Assembly: GCA_963763205.1 (NCBI GenBank) | Contig: CAVXNQ010000013.1 | Span: 72,936-136,935 of the forward strand | Reading direction: 5' to 3' | Length of the DNA stretch: 64,000 nt | From: DDH964 sp963763205 | GTDB taxonomy: Bacteria > Desulfobacterota > Desulfuromonadia > Desulfuromonadales > DDH964 | In this document: positions 28,760 through 36,622 of the stretch, one piece after another | Numbering within the stretch: position 1 is the first letter of the stretch | How the letters are laid out: each line of letters opens with the position of its first letter | The notes under the pieces: generated by a model | Database searches by the model: none | The model's input: the letters and a program-made list of their open reading frames with translations, nothing else | Told to the model about the DNA's origin: nothing | Made by a program: the position numbers and the translations under genes

Positions 28760-30054
28760 GCGATTCCTCCTGATTTCTGCTCCGCGGGGCGGAGCGCCAG
28801 ACTTCTGCTGACCAGGGCCATGCCGGCCGCCAACAGCAGCATGACTACGATCACCAGGTACGACAGATCCTGTTTCCCCGTGGTGTCCCTGATGACACCG
28901 TTCAGCCAGGGCATGACCAGCCCCGCCAGCCCCCAGGCCGTGAACAGGCAGCCGTAATTGAGGCCGAAATAGCGCAGGCCGAAGTGGTCCCTGCACGCGG
29001 CCGGGAAGATCGCCAGGTTGGCGCCGAAATTGACCCCGATAAAGAAGAGAATCGCGAGAATGGCGGTGCGCCCCCCGGAACCGTCCCCGGAGACCCAGTA
29101 CAGGGCCCCGATCATCCAGCTCTGGAACAGAAACTCGCCGAACAGGGTCAGCTGGCGGCCGATGCGATCGGAAAGGACCCCGGCGCTGACCCGGCCGACG
29201 GTATTGCCGATGGCGAGGACCATCACCGCCAGAAAGGCCATCTCACCCAGGGCTTGTTTACCCAGATCGGCGGCCACGCTGATAAAGGTCAGGCCGGCGG
29301 CGGCCCCGGCAAAGTACATCAGGTAGAGGAGCCAGAACTGGGGGGTGCGCACCATCTGCTGCCAGCTGGCATCGTCTTTGGGGGGCGCTTTGCCCTGCAG
29401 GGGCTCCCCTTCGGCGGAAAAGCCCGACGGCGGGTTCTCGACTATCCAGAACAGCCCCAGCACCACCAGCCAGATGAGCACGCCCAGGACCATCATTCCC
29501 TGGGACACCCCTGGCTCGACGACCCCTGCGGGGGTGGTCAGCGCAAAGACCCGGAGCAGCCAGATCGTCAGCGGGGCCAGGAAGACCGGGGCCAACCCGC
29601 TTCCGGCCACCACGCAGCCGACGACCAGCCCGGTCCTGTGCGGGGGGAACCATTTGATGGCGGGCGGGGTCAGGGCGGAAAAGGAAAAGCCGACCCCCAT
29701 CCCGGTCAAACCGCCGAACCCCAGGATATAGGCGAGTTTCGAGCCGCCGCTCAGCCCGGCGACCAGGCACCCAAACCCGGCCAGCAGGCCGCCGAGGAAA
29801 ACCACCCAGCGCGGACCGATGCGATCCTGCAGCCGGCCGGCCGGAACCATGACCAGCGAGAAGGCGATGCACATCACCGAATAGGGGAGGGCCTTGTCGG
29901 CATTGCTCCAGCCCCAGGAGGGAGGGATGGCGGCTTTGACGATGCTCCAGCTGTAGAGGATGCCGAGCACCAGCCCCATGACGATGGCGGCACCGACCAC
30001 CAGCCAGCCGCGAAACAGGGAAATCGTAAGGTGGGTGGGGGAACGAGAGAGCAT
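28747..30054 (-). CDS. MFS transporter, OFA (oxalate/formate antiporter-like) family
   Basis: 435 aa with about 12 hydrophobic segments. RGWLVVGAAIVMGLVLGILY and GRLQDRIGPRWVVFLGG are typical of OFA-type major facilitators, which exchange small carboxylates. A large polar loop lies in the middle (VENPPSGFSAEGEP). Substrate is not predictable from sequence; a short-chain acid would suit the neighbouring catabolic operon. It overlaps the kinase-like gene downstream. Confidence 0.82.
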   Translation of the reverse strand: MLSRSPTHLTISLFRGWLVVGAAIVMGLVLGILYSWSIVKAAIPPSWGWSNADKALPYSVMCIAFSLVMVPAGRLQDRIGPRWVVFLGGLLAGFGCLVAGLSGGSKLAYILGFGGLTGMGVGFSFSALTPPAIKWFPPHRTGLVVGCVVAGSGLAPVFLAPLTIWLLRVFALTTPAGVVEPGVSQGMMVLGVLIWLVVLGLFWIVENPPSGFSAEGEPLQGKAPPKDDASWQQMVRTPQFWLLYLMYFAGAAAGLTFISVAADLGKQALGEMAFLAVMVLAIGNTVGRVSAGVLSDRIGRQLTLFGEFLFQSWMIGALYWVSGDGSGGRTAILAILFFIGVNFGANLAIFPAACRDHFGLRYFGLNYGCLFTAWGLAGLVMPWLNGVIRDTTGKQDLSYLVIVVMLLLAAGMALVSRSLALRPAEQKSGGIAWRS

Positions 30055-30119
30055 GGGGTTTCAATCCCGGTTGGAGGATGGTCGGGAGAGCGGGACACGG
30101 GCTGCTGTGGGCCTCGGGA

Positions 30120-31004
30120 TCAGGCCACTCCCACCAGCACGACGCCGACGAAGACCGCGCAAAGTCCCGCCAGGCGGGTGCGGGGCGCGTGCTTTTCGAT
30201 CCAGATCATGGAAACGACGGAGGTGATCAGGATGCTGATCTGGCGGAAGGCGACCACGTAACTGAGCGGTTCCCGCACCAGGGCCAGCACGATCATGCAA
30301 TAGGAGACGAGAAACAGCAGGCCGGCCAGTACCTCCCGGGGGCGCTGGCCCGGGCGCGGCTGGTAGGGGAGTTTCCGGGTCGCCCCCTCGAAGATCAGCC
30401 AGGCGATGACGTGCTGGAGATAGACGTAGTTGAGGCGGTTGCAGATCAGCTCGCCGGAGGTCGCCCCGTGGAGGGAGATGGCGGCGTGTTTGTCGATCAG
30501 AGAAAAACCGGCGGTGGCGATCGCCGTCACCAGGGCCCAGAGACAGCTTTTGTTCCAGTAGCTTTGAAGATTGAGGCCGTCGACGCCGAAGCTGAATTTT
30601 CCCAAAGGGAGGATGAAACAGCCGGCCATGACCAGGACCATCCCCAGAGAGCCGATCTGCGAAGGCCACTCCCCCATGAAGATGGTGGCCCAGACCACGA
30701 GCAGGATGGGGACGGCGCGGGTGATGGGGTAGGTGACGGAGATGTGTCCATGCTGATAGGCGCTGCTCAGGGCGAAGAAGAAGAGGCCCATCATCAGTCC
30801 GGAAGAGAGGACGCAGCGCAGGAAATTGGCGTCGTAATGGACATACTGCTGCAGGTAGAGCCACACCGGCAGGTAGCAGAGCGCCGAGAAACGCAGCGCC
30901 TGACGGATGAAGACGATGGGGCCGCTCCCGGTCTTCGACAGCAGGTTCCATGATGAATTGCACAGGGCCGAGATCAGGACAAAGACGATACCTTCGAGGC
31001 TCAC
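30120..31004 (-). CDS. DMT-superfamily (EamA-like) transporter
   Basis: About 294 aa, with two repeats of about five hydrophobic helices. MVSLEGIVFVLISALCNSSW begins the protein, and TYPITRAVPILLVVWATIFM plus FRQISILITSVVSMIWIEKH are the EamA-like segments. GTG 31004 is chosen, with GGGAG 8 nt upstream; the frame is open further upstream but that part is antisense-like text. It is the middle gene of a three-transporter minus-strand run, and its substrate is unknown. Confidence 0.75.
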   Translation of the reverse strand: MSLEGIVFVLISALCNSSWNLLSKTGSGPIVFIRQALRFSALCYLPVWLYLQQYVHYDANFLRCVLSSGLMMGLFFFALSSAYQHGHISVTYPITRAVPILLVVWATIFMGEWPSQIGSLGMVLVMAGCFILPLGKFSFGVDGLNLQSYWNKSCLWALVTAIATAGFSLIDKHAAISLHGATSGELICNRLNYVYLQHVIAWLIFEGATRKLPYQPRPGQRPREVLAGLLFLVSYCMIVLALVREPLSYVVAFRQISILITSVVSMIWIEKHAPRTRLAGLCAVFVGVVLVGVA

Positions 31005-31068
31005 AAGCGGACTCCCGGAAAGAAGATGAGGGGGCGGTGGCGCCGACCGGGCGCGCCCGGCGCGGGTT

Positions 31069-32352
31069 TCAGTTGTCGGCGCGGGCGGTTTCGCGCTTCG
31101 CAAGGCTCGCGGCCGGCCGGCGGGCCGGCGGCCGCAGCAGCAGGGCCAAGAAAATGCCGGCCAGACAGGTGGCGGCGGCCAGCAGGTAACTGCCGGCAAA
31201 GCTGCCGGTGGCGTCGGCCAGATAGCCGGCCAGGGCCGGCCCGCACATCTGGCCGCAGCCGAAGATGAAGGTGACGTAGCCGAAGGCGGTGGTCACCATT
31301 TCCCGCGGCAGGTAGTCGCCCACGGTGGCGGTGATGATGGAGGGGATGCCCCAGACCGCCAGGCCGAAGAGGGCGATGGAGAGATAGACCCCCGCGCCGG
31401 GCAGGCGCAGGCCCACCAGCAGGTAGGCGCAGGCCTGCAAGGCAAAGACCGCGACCAGGCCACCGCGCCGGCCGATGCGGTCGGAGAGTCCGCCGAAGAC
31501 CGGACCGGAGACGAGGCTGAGCAGGCCGATCCAGACCCACATCCGGCCCGCCGCCGCGACGCTGTAGCCGAGTTCGCGCACCAGCGTGGTGACGATGAAG
31601 GTGGCGTAGATCACGTAGGTGAAACCGAAGGCGAGGTAGATGGCGCCGAGATGGAGCAGCAGCGGCCAGAGCCGGGTCGGCGGCACCGGCACCTGACTCT
31701 GCTCCCGGTGCTGCGTCGGTGCGGCCCCGGCCCCCAACGGCGCGAGCTGCATGCCGGCCGGGTCGTTGCGCAGCAAGAGGCCGCAGACCAGCGCCGTTGC
31801 CAGCACCAGGGCGCCCAGCAGCCCCCACCCCGCGCGCCAGCCGGAGGCGCCCTGCGCCGCGTTGAGCAGCGGGATCGCCACGCCGCTGACCATGATCCCG
31901 ACGCCGTTGCCGGCGATGACCATCCCGGCGGCGCGGCCGCGCAGCCAGGGGCTGAACCAGTGGGCGATCAGCCCCATCATGGCGACGTTGGCCAAGGCGC
32001 TGCCGAAACCGGTGACCAGGTAGCAGCCCAGGATCGCCGGGTAGCTGCTCAAAAAACTGACCAGAACCATGCTGGCCCCCACCGCCAGCAGCCCGCCGAA
32101 GATCACCCGCCGCGCGCCCAGAAGGCCGACCAGGCGGCCGCAGGCCAGCACCCCGGCCAGATAGCCGAGGAAGTTGCCGGTGCTGATCACCCCCATCTGG
32201 CTGTTGCTGAGGGTGAGCCCCCGGCTCATGGACGGCAGCTGCATGCCCAGGGCGAAACGGCCCAGGCCCAGGCAGGCAAACATGGTCAGCAGGCCGGCGA
32301 AGATGATGACCCATCCGTAATGGACGGGAATTCTCGGGTGGGGGGGCGCCAT
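31069..32352 (-). CDS. MFS transporter
   Basis: 427 aa with about 12 predicted membrane helices. HYGWVIIFAGLLTMFACLGL and the following GRFALGMQLPSMSRGLTLSN mark the first helix and loop. GGLSDRIGRRGG is the classic loop 8-9 motif. It resembles YbfB/YjiJ-like or monocarboxylate-type facilitators. It lies 65 bp before the EamA-like gene and probably shares its transcript. Substrate unknown. Confidence 0.8.
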   Translation of the reverse strand: MAPPHPRIPVHYGWVIIFAGLLTMFACLGLGRFALGMQLPSMSRGLTLSNSQMGVISTGNFLGYLAGVLACGRLVGLLGARRVIFGGLLAVGASMVLVSFLSSYPAILGCYLVTGFGSALANVAMMGLIAHWFSPWLRGRAAGMVIAGNGVGIMVSGVAIPLLNAAQGASGWRAGWGLLGALVLATALVCGLLLRNDPAGMQLAPLGAGAAPTQHREQSQVPVPPTRLWPLLLHLGAIYLAFGFTYVIYATFIVTTLVRELGYSVAAAGRMWVWIGLLSLVSGPVFGGLSDRIGRRGGLVAVFALQACAYLLVGLRLPGAGVYLSIALFGLAVWGIPSIITATVGDYLPREMVTTAFGYVTFIFGCGQMCGPALAGYLADATGSFAGSYLLAAATCLAGIFLALLLRPPARRPAASLAKRETARADN

Positions 32353-32451
32353 GCCGGACGGTCTCCTCGTGCAGGTAATGGAGCAGGGTGCCGTCAGGCC
32401 ATGGCGAAAAGCTGCCCGGACTCTCTGGTTCCGGCTCTTCGGGGGAGATCC

Positions 32452-33813
32452 CTAGCCCTGGCTTCCCGCGCAGGCGTTGAGCATCTCCGCCAGTTCGAAG
32501 GCCAGTTCGACGCTCTGTTCCGCGTTGAGACGCGGGTCGCAGTTGGTCTGATAGTTCTGCCCCAGGTGCTGGTCGAGGAGCTGGCGGCTGCCGCCGGTAC
32601 ACTCGGTGACGTTATCCCCGGTCAATTCCAGGTGCACCCCGCCCGGGACCGTCCCCTCGGCCTGGTGGATGGCGAAGAATTGCCGGATTTCACTCAGGAT
32701 GTCGTCGAATTTCCGGGTCTTCTGGCCGAATTCGGTCTGCCGGGTGTTGCCGTGCATCGGATCGCAGCTCCACACCACGCGGAACCCTTCTTCGCGGATG
32801 GCCCGGAGCAGGGGGGGGAGTTGGTTGGCGATGCCTTCCGCCCCGAAGCGGGTGATCAGGGTCAGGCGTCCCGCCTCGTTGTCGGGATTGAGGCGGGTGA
32901 CGATCTGACTGATCTGATCGAGGTCGTGATTCGGGCCGATCTTCAGCCCGAGGGGATTGCCCACGCCGCGCAAGAACTCGATGTGGGCGCCGTCGGGCTG
33001 GCGGGTCCGGTCGCCGATCCAGAGCATGTGGGCGCTGCAGTCGTACCAGGAGCCGGTGGTCGAATCCTGGCGGGTCAGCGCCTCCTCGTAGCCAAGGAGC
33101 AGGGCTTCGTGGGAGGTGTAGAGGGAGACCTGGTTGATGAGCGGGTGGTGGGGGTCGATACCGATGGCGGCCAGAAAGGCGATGGTCTTGCGGATCTGGC
33201 GCTCGATTTGTTCGTATTTCCGGCCCGCCGGCAGGTTCTCCAGCGATTCCCGGTGCCAGGCCTGGACCTGGTCGAGGGCGGCATAGCCGCCGCGGGTGAA
33301 GGCCCGGCAGAGGTTCAAGGTCGCGGTGGAGCGGAAATACCCCTCCACCATCCGCTGCGGGTCCGGGCGGCGCGCCGCGGCGGTCGGCTCCGGGCTGTTG
33401 ACCATGTCGCCGCGATAGCTGGGGATGACCTGGCCGGCCACCGTCTCGGTATCCGAGGAGCGGGGTTTGGCGTACTGGCCGGCCAGCCGGCCGATCTTGA
33501 TCACCCGTTTTTCCCCGGCATAGGCCAAAACCACCGACATCTGCAAAATGACCTTGAGCATCTCGCGGATGGTCGGGCCGGTGCATTTGGCGAAATCCTC
33601 GGCGCAGTCGCCGCATTGCAGGACAAAGGCCCGGCCGGCCGCCGCCTCGGCCAGCTGTTCCTTCAGGGTCCGGATTTCCCCGGCAAAGACCAAGGGCGGA
33701 AGCTCGGCGAGGGCGGTCACCGCCTGCCGGTAGGCCACGGGGTCCGGCCATTGGGGCTGCTGTTTGGCCGGATAAGCCTGCCAGCTCGACTTGCTCCAGG
33801 GAGAAGGATTCAT
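32452..33813 (-). CDS. aroG: Class II 3-deoxy-7-phosphoheptulonate synthase
   Basis: First step of the shikimate pathway: phosphoenolpyruvate plus erythrose 4-phosphate to DAHP. 453 aa, the usual class II (plant-type) length. Signatures include FVLQCGDCAEDFAKCTG (metal-binding cysteine), KIGRLAGQYAKPRSSDTE, SYRGDMVN, VVWSCDPMHGNTRQTEFGQK and GGVHLELTGDNVTECTGG. ATG 33813 has GGAGGT upstream. It is divergent from moaC. Confidence 0.94.
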   Translation of the reverse strand: MNPSPWSKSSWQAYPAKQQPQWPDPVAYRQAVTALAELPPLVFAGEIRTLKEQLAEAAAGRAFVLQCGDCAEDFAKCTGPTIREMLKVILQMSVVLAYAGEKRVIKIGRLAGQYAKPRSSDTETVAGQVIPSYRGDMVNSPEPTAAARRPDPQRMVEGYFRSTATLNLCRAFTRGGYAALDQVQAWHRESLENLPAGRKYEQIERQIRKTIAFLAAIGIDPHHPLINQVSLYTSHEALLLGYEEALTRQDSTTGSWYDCSAHMLWIGDRTRQPDGAHIEFLRGVGNPLGLKIGPNHDLDQISQIVTRLNPDNEAGRLTLITRFGAEGIANQLPPLLRAIREEGFRVVWSCDPMHGNTRQTEFGQKTRKFDDILSEIRQFFAIHQAEGTVPGGVHLELTGDNVTECTGGSRQLLDQHLGQNYQTNCDPRLNAEQSVELAFELAEMLNACAGSQG

Positions 33814-33928
33814 GGGGGACCTCCGGGGACTGCGCTAAGAGTATCGATCCGGGGCCGGTTTCGGCCGCCGTGAGCCAGCTGCAAGGGGGAAATGGGGGCT
33901 CGCATTCCTTCGAGTTCATTGCATAAAA

Positions 33929-33942
33929 TTTTACATGTAAAA
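33929..33942. promoter_or_regulatory. Perfect palindrome between divergent aroG and moaC
   Basis: TTTTACATGTAAAA is a 14-bp perfect palindrome in an AT-rich island 115 bp upstream of the DAHP synthase start. It may be an operator; the regulator is unknown. Confidence 0.4.
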
Positions 33943-33997
33943 AGATAGAACAAAAAGCCTGGCGGGTCAAGCGGATTAGTGGGATGTTCCGTGAGGC

Positions 33998-34026
33998 TTG
34001 ACAGGAGCGGGGAAAGCCCCTAGCGT
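33998..34026 (+). promoter_or_regulatory. Probable sigma-70 promoter of moaC
   Basis: TTGACA (33998-34003) is followed after 17 nt by TAGCGT (34021-34026), a good -35 with a weak -10. A leader of about 145 nt, rich in complementary GC blocks, would precede moaC. Leader control is possible, but no known riboswitch was recognised. Confidence 0.45.
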
Positions 34027-34178
34027 TACCTGCAAAATCGTGTTCGCAACGGGGTCGGCTCGGGGCGGCTGCCCAATGCCCCGCCCAGGTTGGTACGAGC
34101 GCGAGTGCCGCATTGAATCGGCGCGGCCACAATGGCCGAGCCCCATGGGCAACCAACCGAAGCCAAGGAAGGTGAACG

Positions 34179-34682
34179 ATGAGCAAACCGGAAACACCCA
34201 TGGTTTTCAACCATTTCGACGACCAGGGACAGGCGGTGATGGTCGACGTCAGCGCCAAGGCCCCGACCCTGCGCACCGCCGTGGCCCGCTCCCTGGTGCG
34301 CATGACGCCGGCGATTCTGCAGGCCATCCTCGATAAGACCGTCGCCAAGGGGGATGTCCTCGGCGTCGCCCGGCTCGCCGGCATCGGCGCCGCCAAGCGC
34401 ACCGACGAGCTGATCCCCCTTTCCCATCCCCTCGCCCTGCACCACCTGGCGGTCGACTTTTTCCCCGTCGCCGAGAAGGGGCTGCTGGAGATCCGCGCCA
34501 CGGTGCGGGCCTTCGAGCGCACCGGGGTGGAGATGGAGGCGATGGTCGCCGCCTCGGTGGCGGCGTTGACCGTCTACGATATGTGCAAGGGGGCGGACAA
34601 GCGGATCAGCATCGAAAACGTGGCGCTGCTCTACAAGGAAGGGGGGAAGAGCGGGGTCTTCCGGCGCGAGGAGGAAGCATGA
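34179..34682 (+). CDS. moaC: Cyclic pyranopterin monophosphate synthase
   Basis: Second step of molybdenum cofactor synthesis, with MoaA. 167 aa, the normal length. Visible are MVDVSAKAPTLRTAVARS, KGDVLGVARLAGIGAAKRT, the active-site LIPLSHPLALHHL, and GVEMEAMVAASVAALTVYDM with CKGADK. ATG 34179 follows AAGGAAGGTGA. Its stop overlaps the start of a decayed mogA gene. Confidence 0.95.
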   Translation: MSKPETPMVFNHFDDQGQAVMVDVSAKAPTLRTAVARSLVRMTPAILQAILDKTVAKGDVLGVARLAGIGAAKRTDELIPLSHPLALHHLAVDFFPVAEKGLLEIRATVRAFERTGVEMEAMVAASVAALTVYDMCKGADKRISIENVALLYKEGGKSGVFRREEEA

Positions 34683-34882
34683 AGGCGGCGCTTCTGACCC
34701 TGAGCGACAAGGGCGCCCAAGGGGGGGCGGATCGATGTGAGCGGGCCGGCTGCGGCGAGCTGATGCGCAGGAAGAGCCTGGAGAGGACGTCCCACGCCAT
34801 CATCAGCCGGGCGCTGGTCGACATCCGCGCCCGCACCCGGTGGCCAAACTGCAGGGGGACCCCAGCGACTGCGCGCAGTGAC
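34679..34882 (+). pseudogene. mogA: mogA/moaB remnant with internal deletions
   Basis: Three separated pieces of a MogA-type molybdopterin adenylyltransferase survive. The N-terminus MKAALLTLSDKGAQGG starts in an ATGA overlap with moaC, and an adjacent frame reads RIDVSGPA. The C-terminal SLERTSHAIISRALVDIRAR follows. The final VAKLQGDPSDCAQ and stop at 34880-34882 are in a third frame. The central catalytic part, including the TGGTG region, is missing. The protein cannot be functional, so adenylylation must be supplied elsewhere. Confidence 0.75.
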
Positions 34883-34922
34883 AACCGACCGGGGGCTGGA
34901 TCGGGCAAGAGCAGCAAGAGAA

Positions 34923-34971
34923 CGTCAATAAATTGGGCTACCGTGAGAGCGGTCGCCCAATTTTATTGACG
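34923..34971. terminator. Long AT-rich hairpin after the mogA remnant
   Basis: CGTCAATAAATTGGGC (34923-34938) pairs with GCCCAATTTTATTGACG (34955-34971), and the loop itself contains ACCG/CGGT. It may be a terminator or a small mobile repeat; no T-run follows. Confidence 0.45.
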
Positions 34972-35136
34972 GCGAAGCCGTCTCGGGATTTCGGCAGGAT
35001 GCGCCCGCGCGCCGCTGCGGAGCAGGCTCGCATGGTGTGGGTCGGTGTCCGTTCGGGCCGGTCCGGTCGCTTGCAGCGCAGACACTGGTACAGCCCCATG
35101 CACTTGACTGAACCGATCCGGGTGAGGGCCCTTTGC

Positions 35137-35199
35137 GCGGGGACCAGCGAAGTGCAGCGGTTGGCCATTGCCCGCGCTATACTGAGGATATTTGAATAG
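35137..35199 (+). pseudogene. C-terminal scrap of an acyl-CoA dehydrogenase
   Basis: The last 20 residues before a stop codon read AGTSEVQRLAIARAILRIFE, the conserved C-terminal end of acyl-CoA dehydrogenases (GTSE-QRL-IAR). The preceding 200 bp do not encode the rest of the enzyme in any frame. This is an isolated gene fragment upstream of the leucine operon. Confidence 0.65.
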
Positions 35200-35414
35200 A
35201 CTTCCGCCCCGGGCGGCGGCTTCGCTGGACGGGAAACCGGTAACCGCTTTTGTGGTCGCCGTTCGGGTGGGCTTTGGCCGCCCAGCAAACCAAACAAACG
35301 GCGCCGGGCTCGATCTGTGCGCCAGCGTCGAGGGCTCCCTGGACCCTACGGCGGAGCACCACCAGGCTTTGACGGACTTCTTCGCCAAGAAAGACCCCTG
35401 ACAGGAGATGCGCC
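35200..35414 (+). other. Leader region of the leucine operon, possible gene scrap
   Basis: An open frame (to 35401) ends in HHQALTDFFAKKDP, faintly like the C-terminus of an enoyl-CoA hydratase, but nothing else supports a gene. ACAGGAGATG just before 35415 is the ribosome binding region of the isovaleryl-CoA dehydrogenase gene. Confidence 0.3.
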
Positions 35415-36584
35415 ATGCCCACCTTCCCCTCCCTCAATTTCGATCTGGGTGACACGGTCGACCTGCTGCGGCAGACCGTCGGCGATTTTGCCGCCGAGGA
35501 AATCGCGCCGCGCGCCGCCGACATCGACCGCGACAATCTCTTTCCCGCCGATCTCTGGCAGAAGATGGGTGCTCTTGGCCTGCTCGGCATCACCGTCGCC
35601 GAAGAGTACGGCGGCGCCGGCATGGGCTACCTGGAGCATGTCGTGGCGATGGAGGAAATCAGCCGCGCCTCGGCTTCGGTGGGGCTGAGCTACGCGGCGC
35701 ACTCCAACCTCTGCGTCAACCAGATCTTCCGCCACGGCAGCGCCGCCCAGAAGGCACGCTACCTGCCGCAACTGGTGGCCGGCGAACGGGTCGGCGCGCT
35801 GGCGATGAGCGAGGTGGGGGCCGGTTCCGACGTGGTCGGGATGCGGCTGCGGGCCGACAGACAAGGGGATCGCTACCTGCTCAACGGTACCAAGATGTGG
35901 ATCACCAACGGCCCGGACGCCGATGTCCTGGTGGTCTATGCCAAGACCGATCTCGCGGCGGGGCCGCATGGGATCACCGCCTTTCTGGTCGAAAAGGGGT
36001 TTTCGGGATTTTCCACTGCCCAGAAACTCGATAAGCTGGGCATGCGCGGCTCCAACACCTGCGAGCTGGTTTTCGAGAACTGTCCGGTCCCGGAAGAGAA
36101 CATCCTGGGCCAGCTCAACCAAGGGGTGCAGGTCCTGATGAGCGGCCTCGATTACGAGCGCACCATTCTCACCGGCGGCCCCGTGGGGATCATGCAGGCG
36201 TGCCTGGACGTCGTGCTTCCCTATGTCCACGAGCGCAAGCAGTTCGGACAGGCGATCGGCGAATTCCAGCTGATGCAGGGGAAGCTTGCCGACATGTATG
36301 CTGGCATGAATGCCTGCCGCGCCTACGCCTATGCGGTGGCCAGGGCCTGCGACAAGGGGGGGAAGGTGCGCAAGGACGCCGCCGCCGCGCTCCTTTTCGT
36401 GGCCGAGAAAGCCACCTGGACGGCGTTGCAGGCGATCCAGGCGCTGGGGGGGAACGGCTACATCAACGACTATCCGACCGGGCGGCTGCTGCGCGATGCC
36501 AAGCTCTACGAGATCGGGGCCGGGACCAGCGAGATCCGGCGCATGCTGATCGGCCGGGAGCTGTTCGAGGAAACCGCGGCCTGA
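35415..36584 (+). CDS. liuA: Isovaleryl-CoA dehydrogenase
   Basis: Oxidises isovaleryl-CoA to 3-methylcrotonyl-CoA in leucine breakdown, passing electrons to ETF. 389 aa, the family length. The catalytic glutamate is in SGLDYERTILTGGPVGIMQA, the position specific to isovaleryl-CoA dehydrogenases. MSEVGAGSDVVGM, WITNGPDADVLVVYAKT and QALGGNGYINDYPTGRLLRD are the FAD/substrate regions. It is the first gene of a five-gene operon with the carboxylase subunits, hydratase and lyase. Confidence 0.95.
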   Translation: MPTFPSLNFDLGDTVDLLRQTVGDFAAEEIAPRAADIDRDNLFPADLWQKMGALGLLGITVAEEYGGAGMGYLEHVVAMEEISRASASVGLSYAAHSNLCVNQIFRHGSAAQKARYLPQLVAGERVGALAMSEVGAGSDVVGMRLRADRQGDRYLLNGTKMWITNGPDADVLVVYAKTDLAAGPHGITAFLVEKGFSGFSTAQKLDKLGMRGSNTCELVFENCPVPEENILGQLNQGVQVLMSGLDYERTILTGGPVGIMQACLDVVLPYVHERKQFGQAIGEFQLMQGKLADMYAGMNACRAYAYAVARACDKGGKVRKDAAAALLFVAEKATWTALQAIQALGGNGYINDYPTGRLLRDAKLYEIGAGTSEIRRMLIGRELFEETAA

Positions 36585-36622
36585 TGCCGGTTCCGGCCTC
36601 CCCACTGCGAAGCGGAGACGAA

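Noticed and set aside
34030..34178. Molybdenum cofactor riboswitch before moaC
   Set aside because: The leader is structured, but I could not match the conserved blocks of the Moco RNA; kept only as a structured-leader observation.
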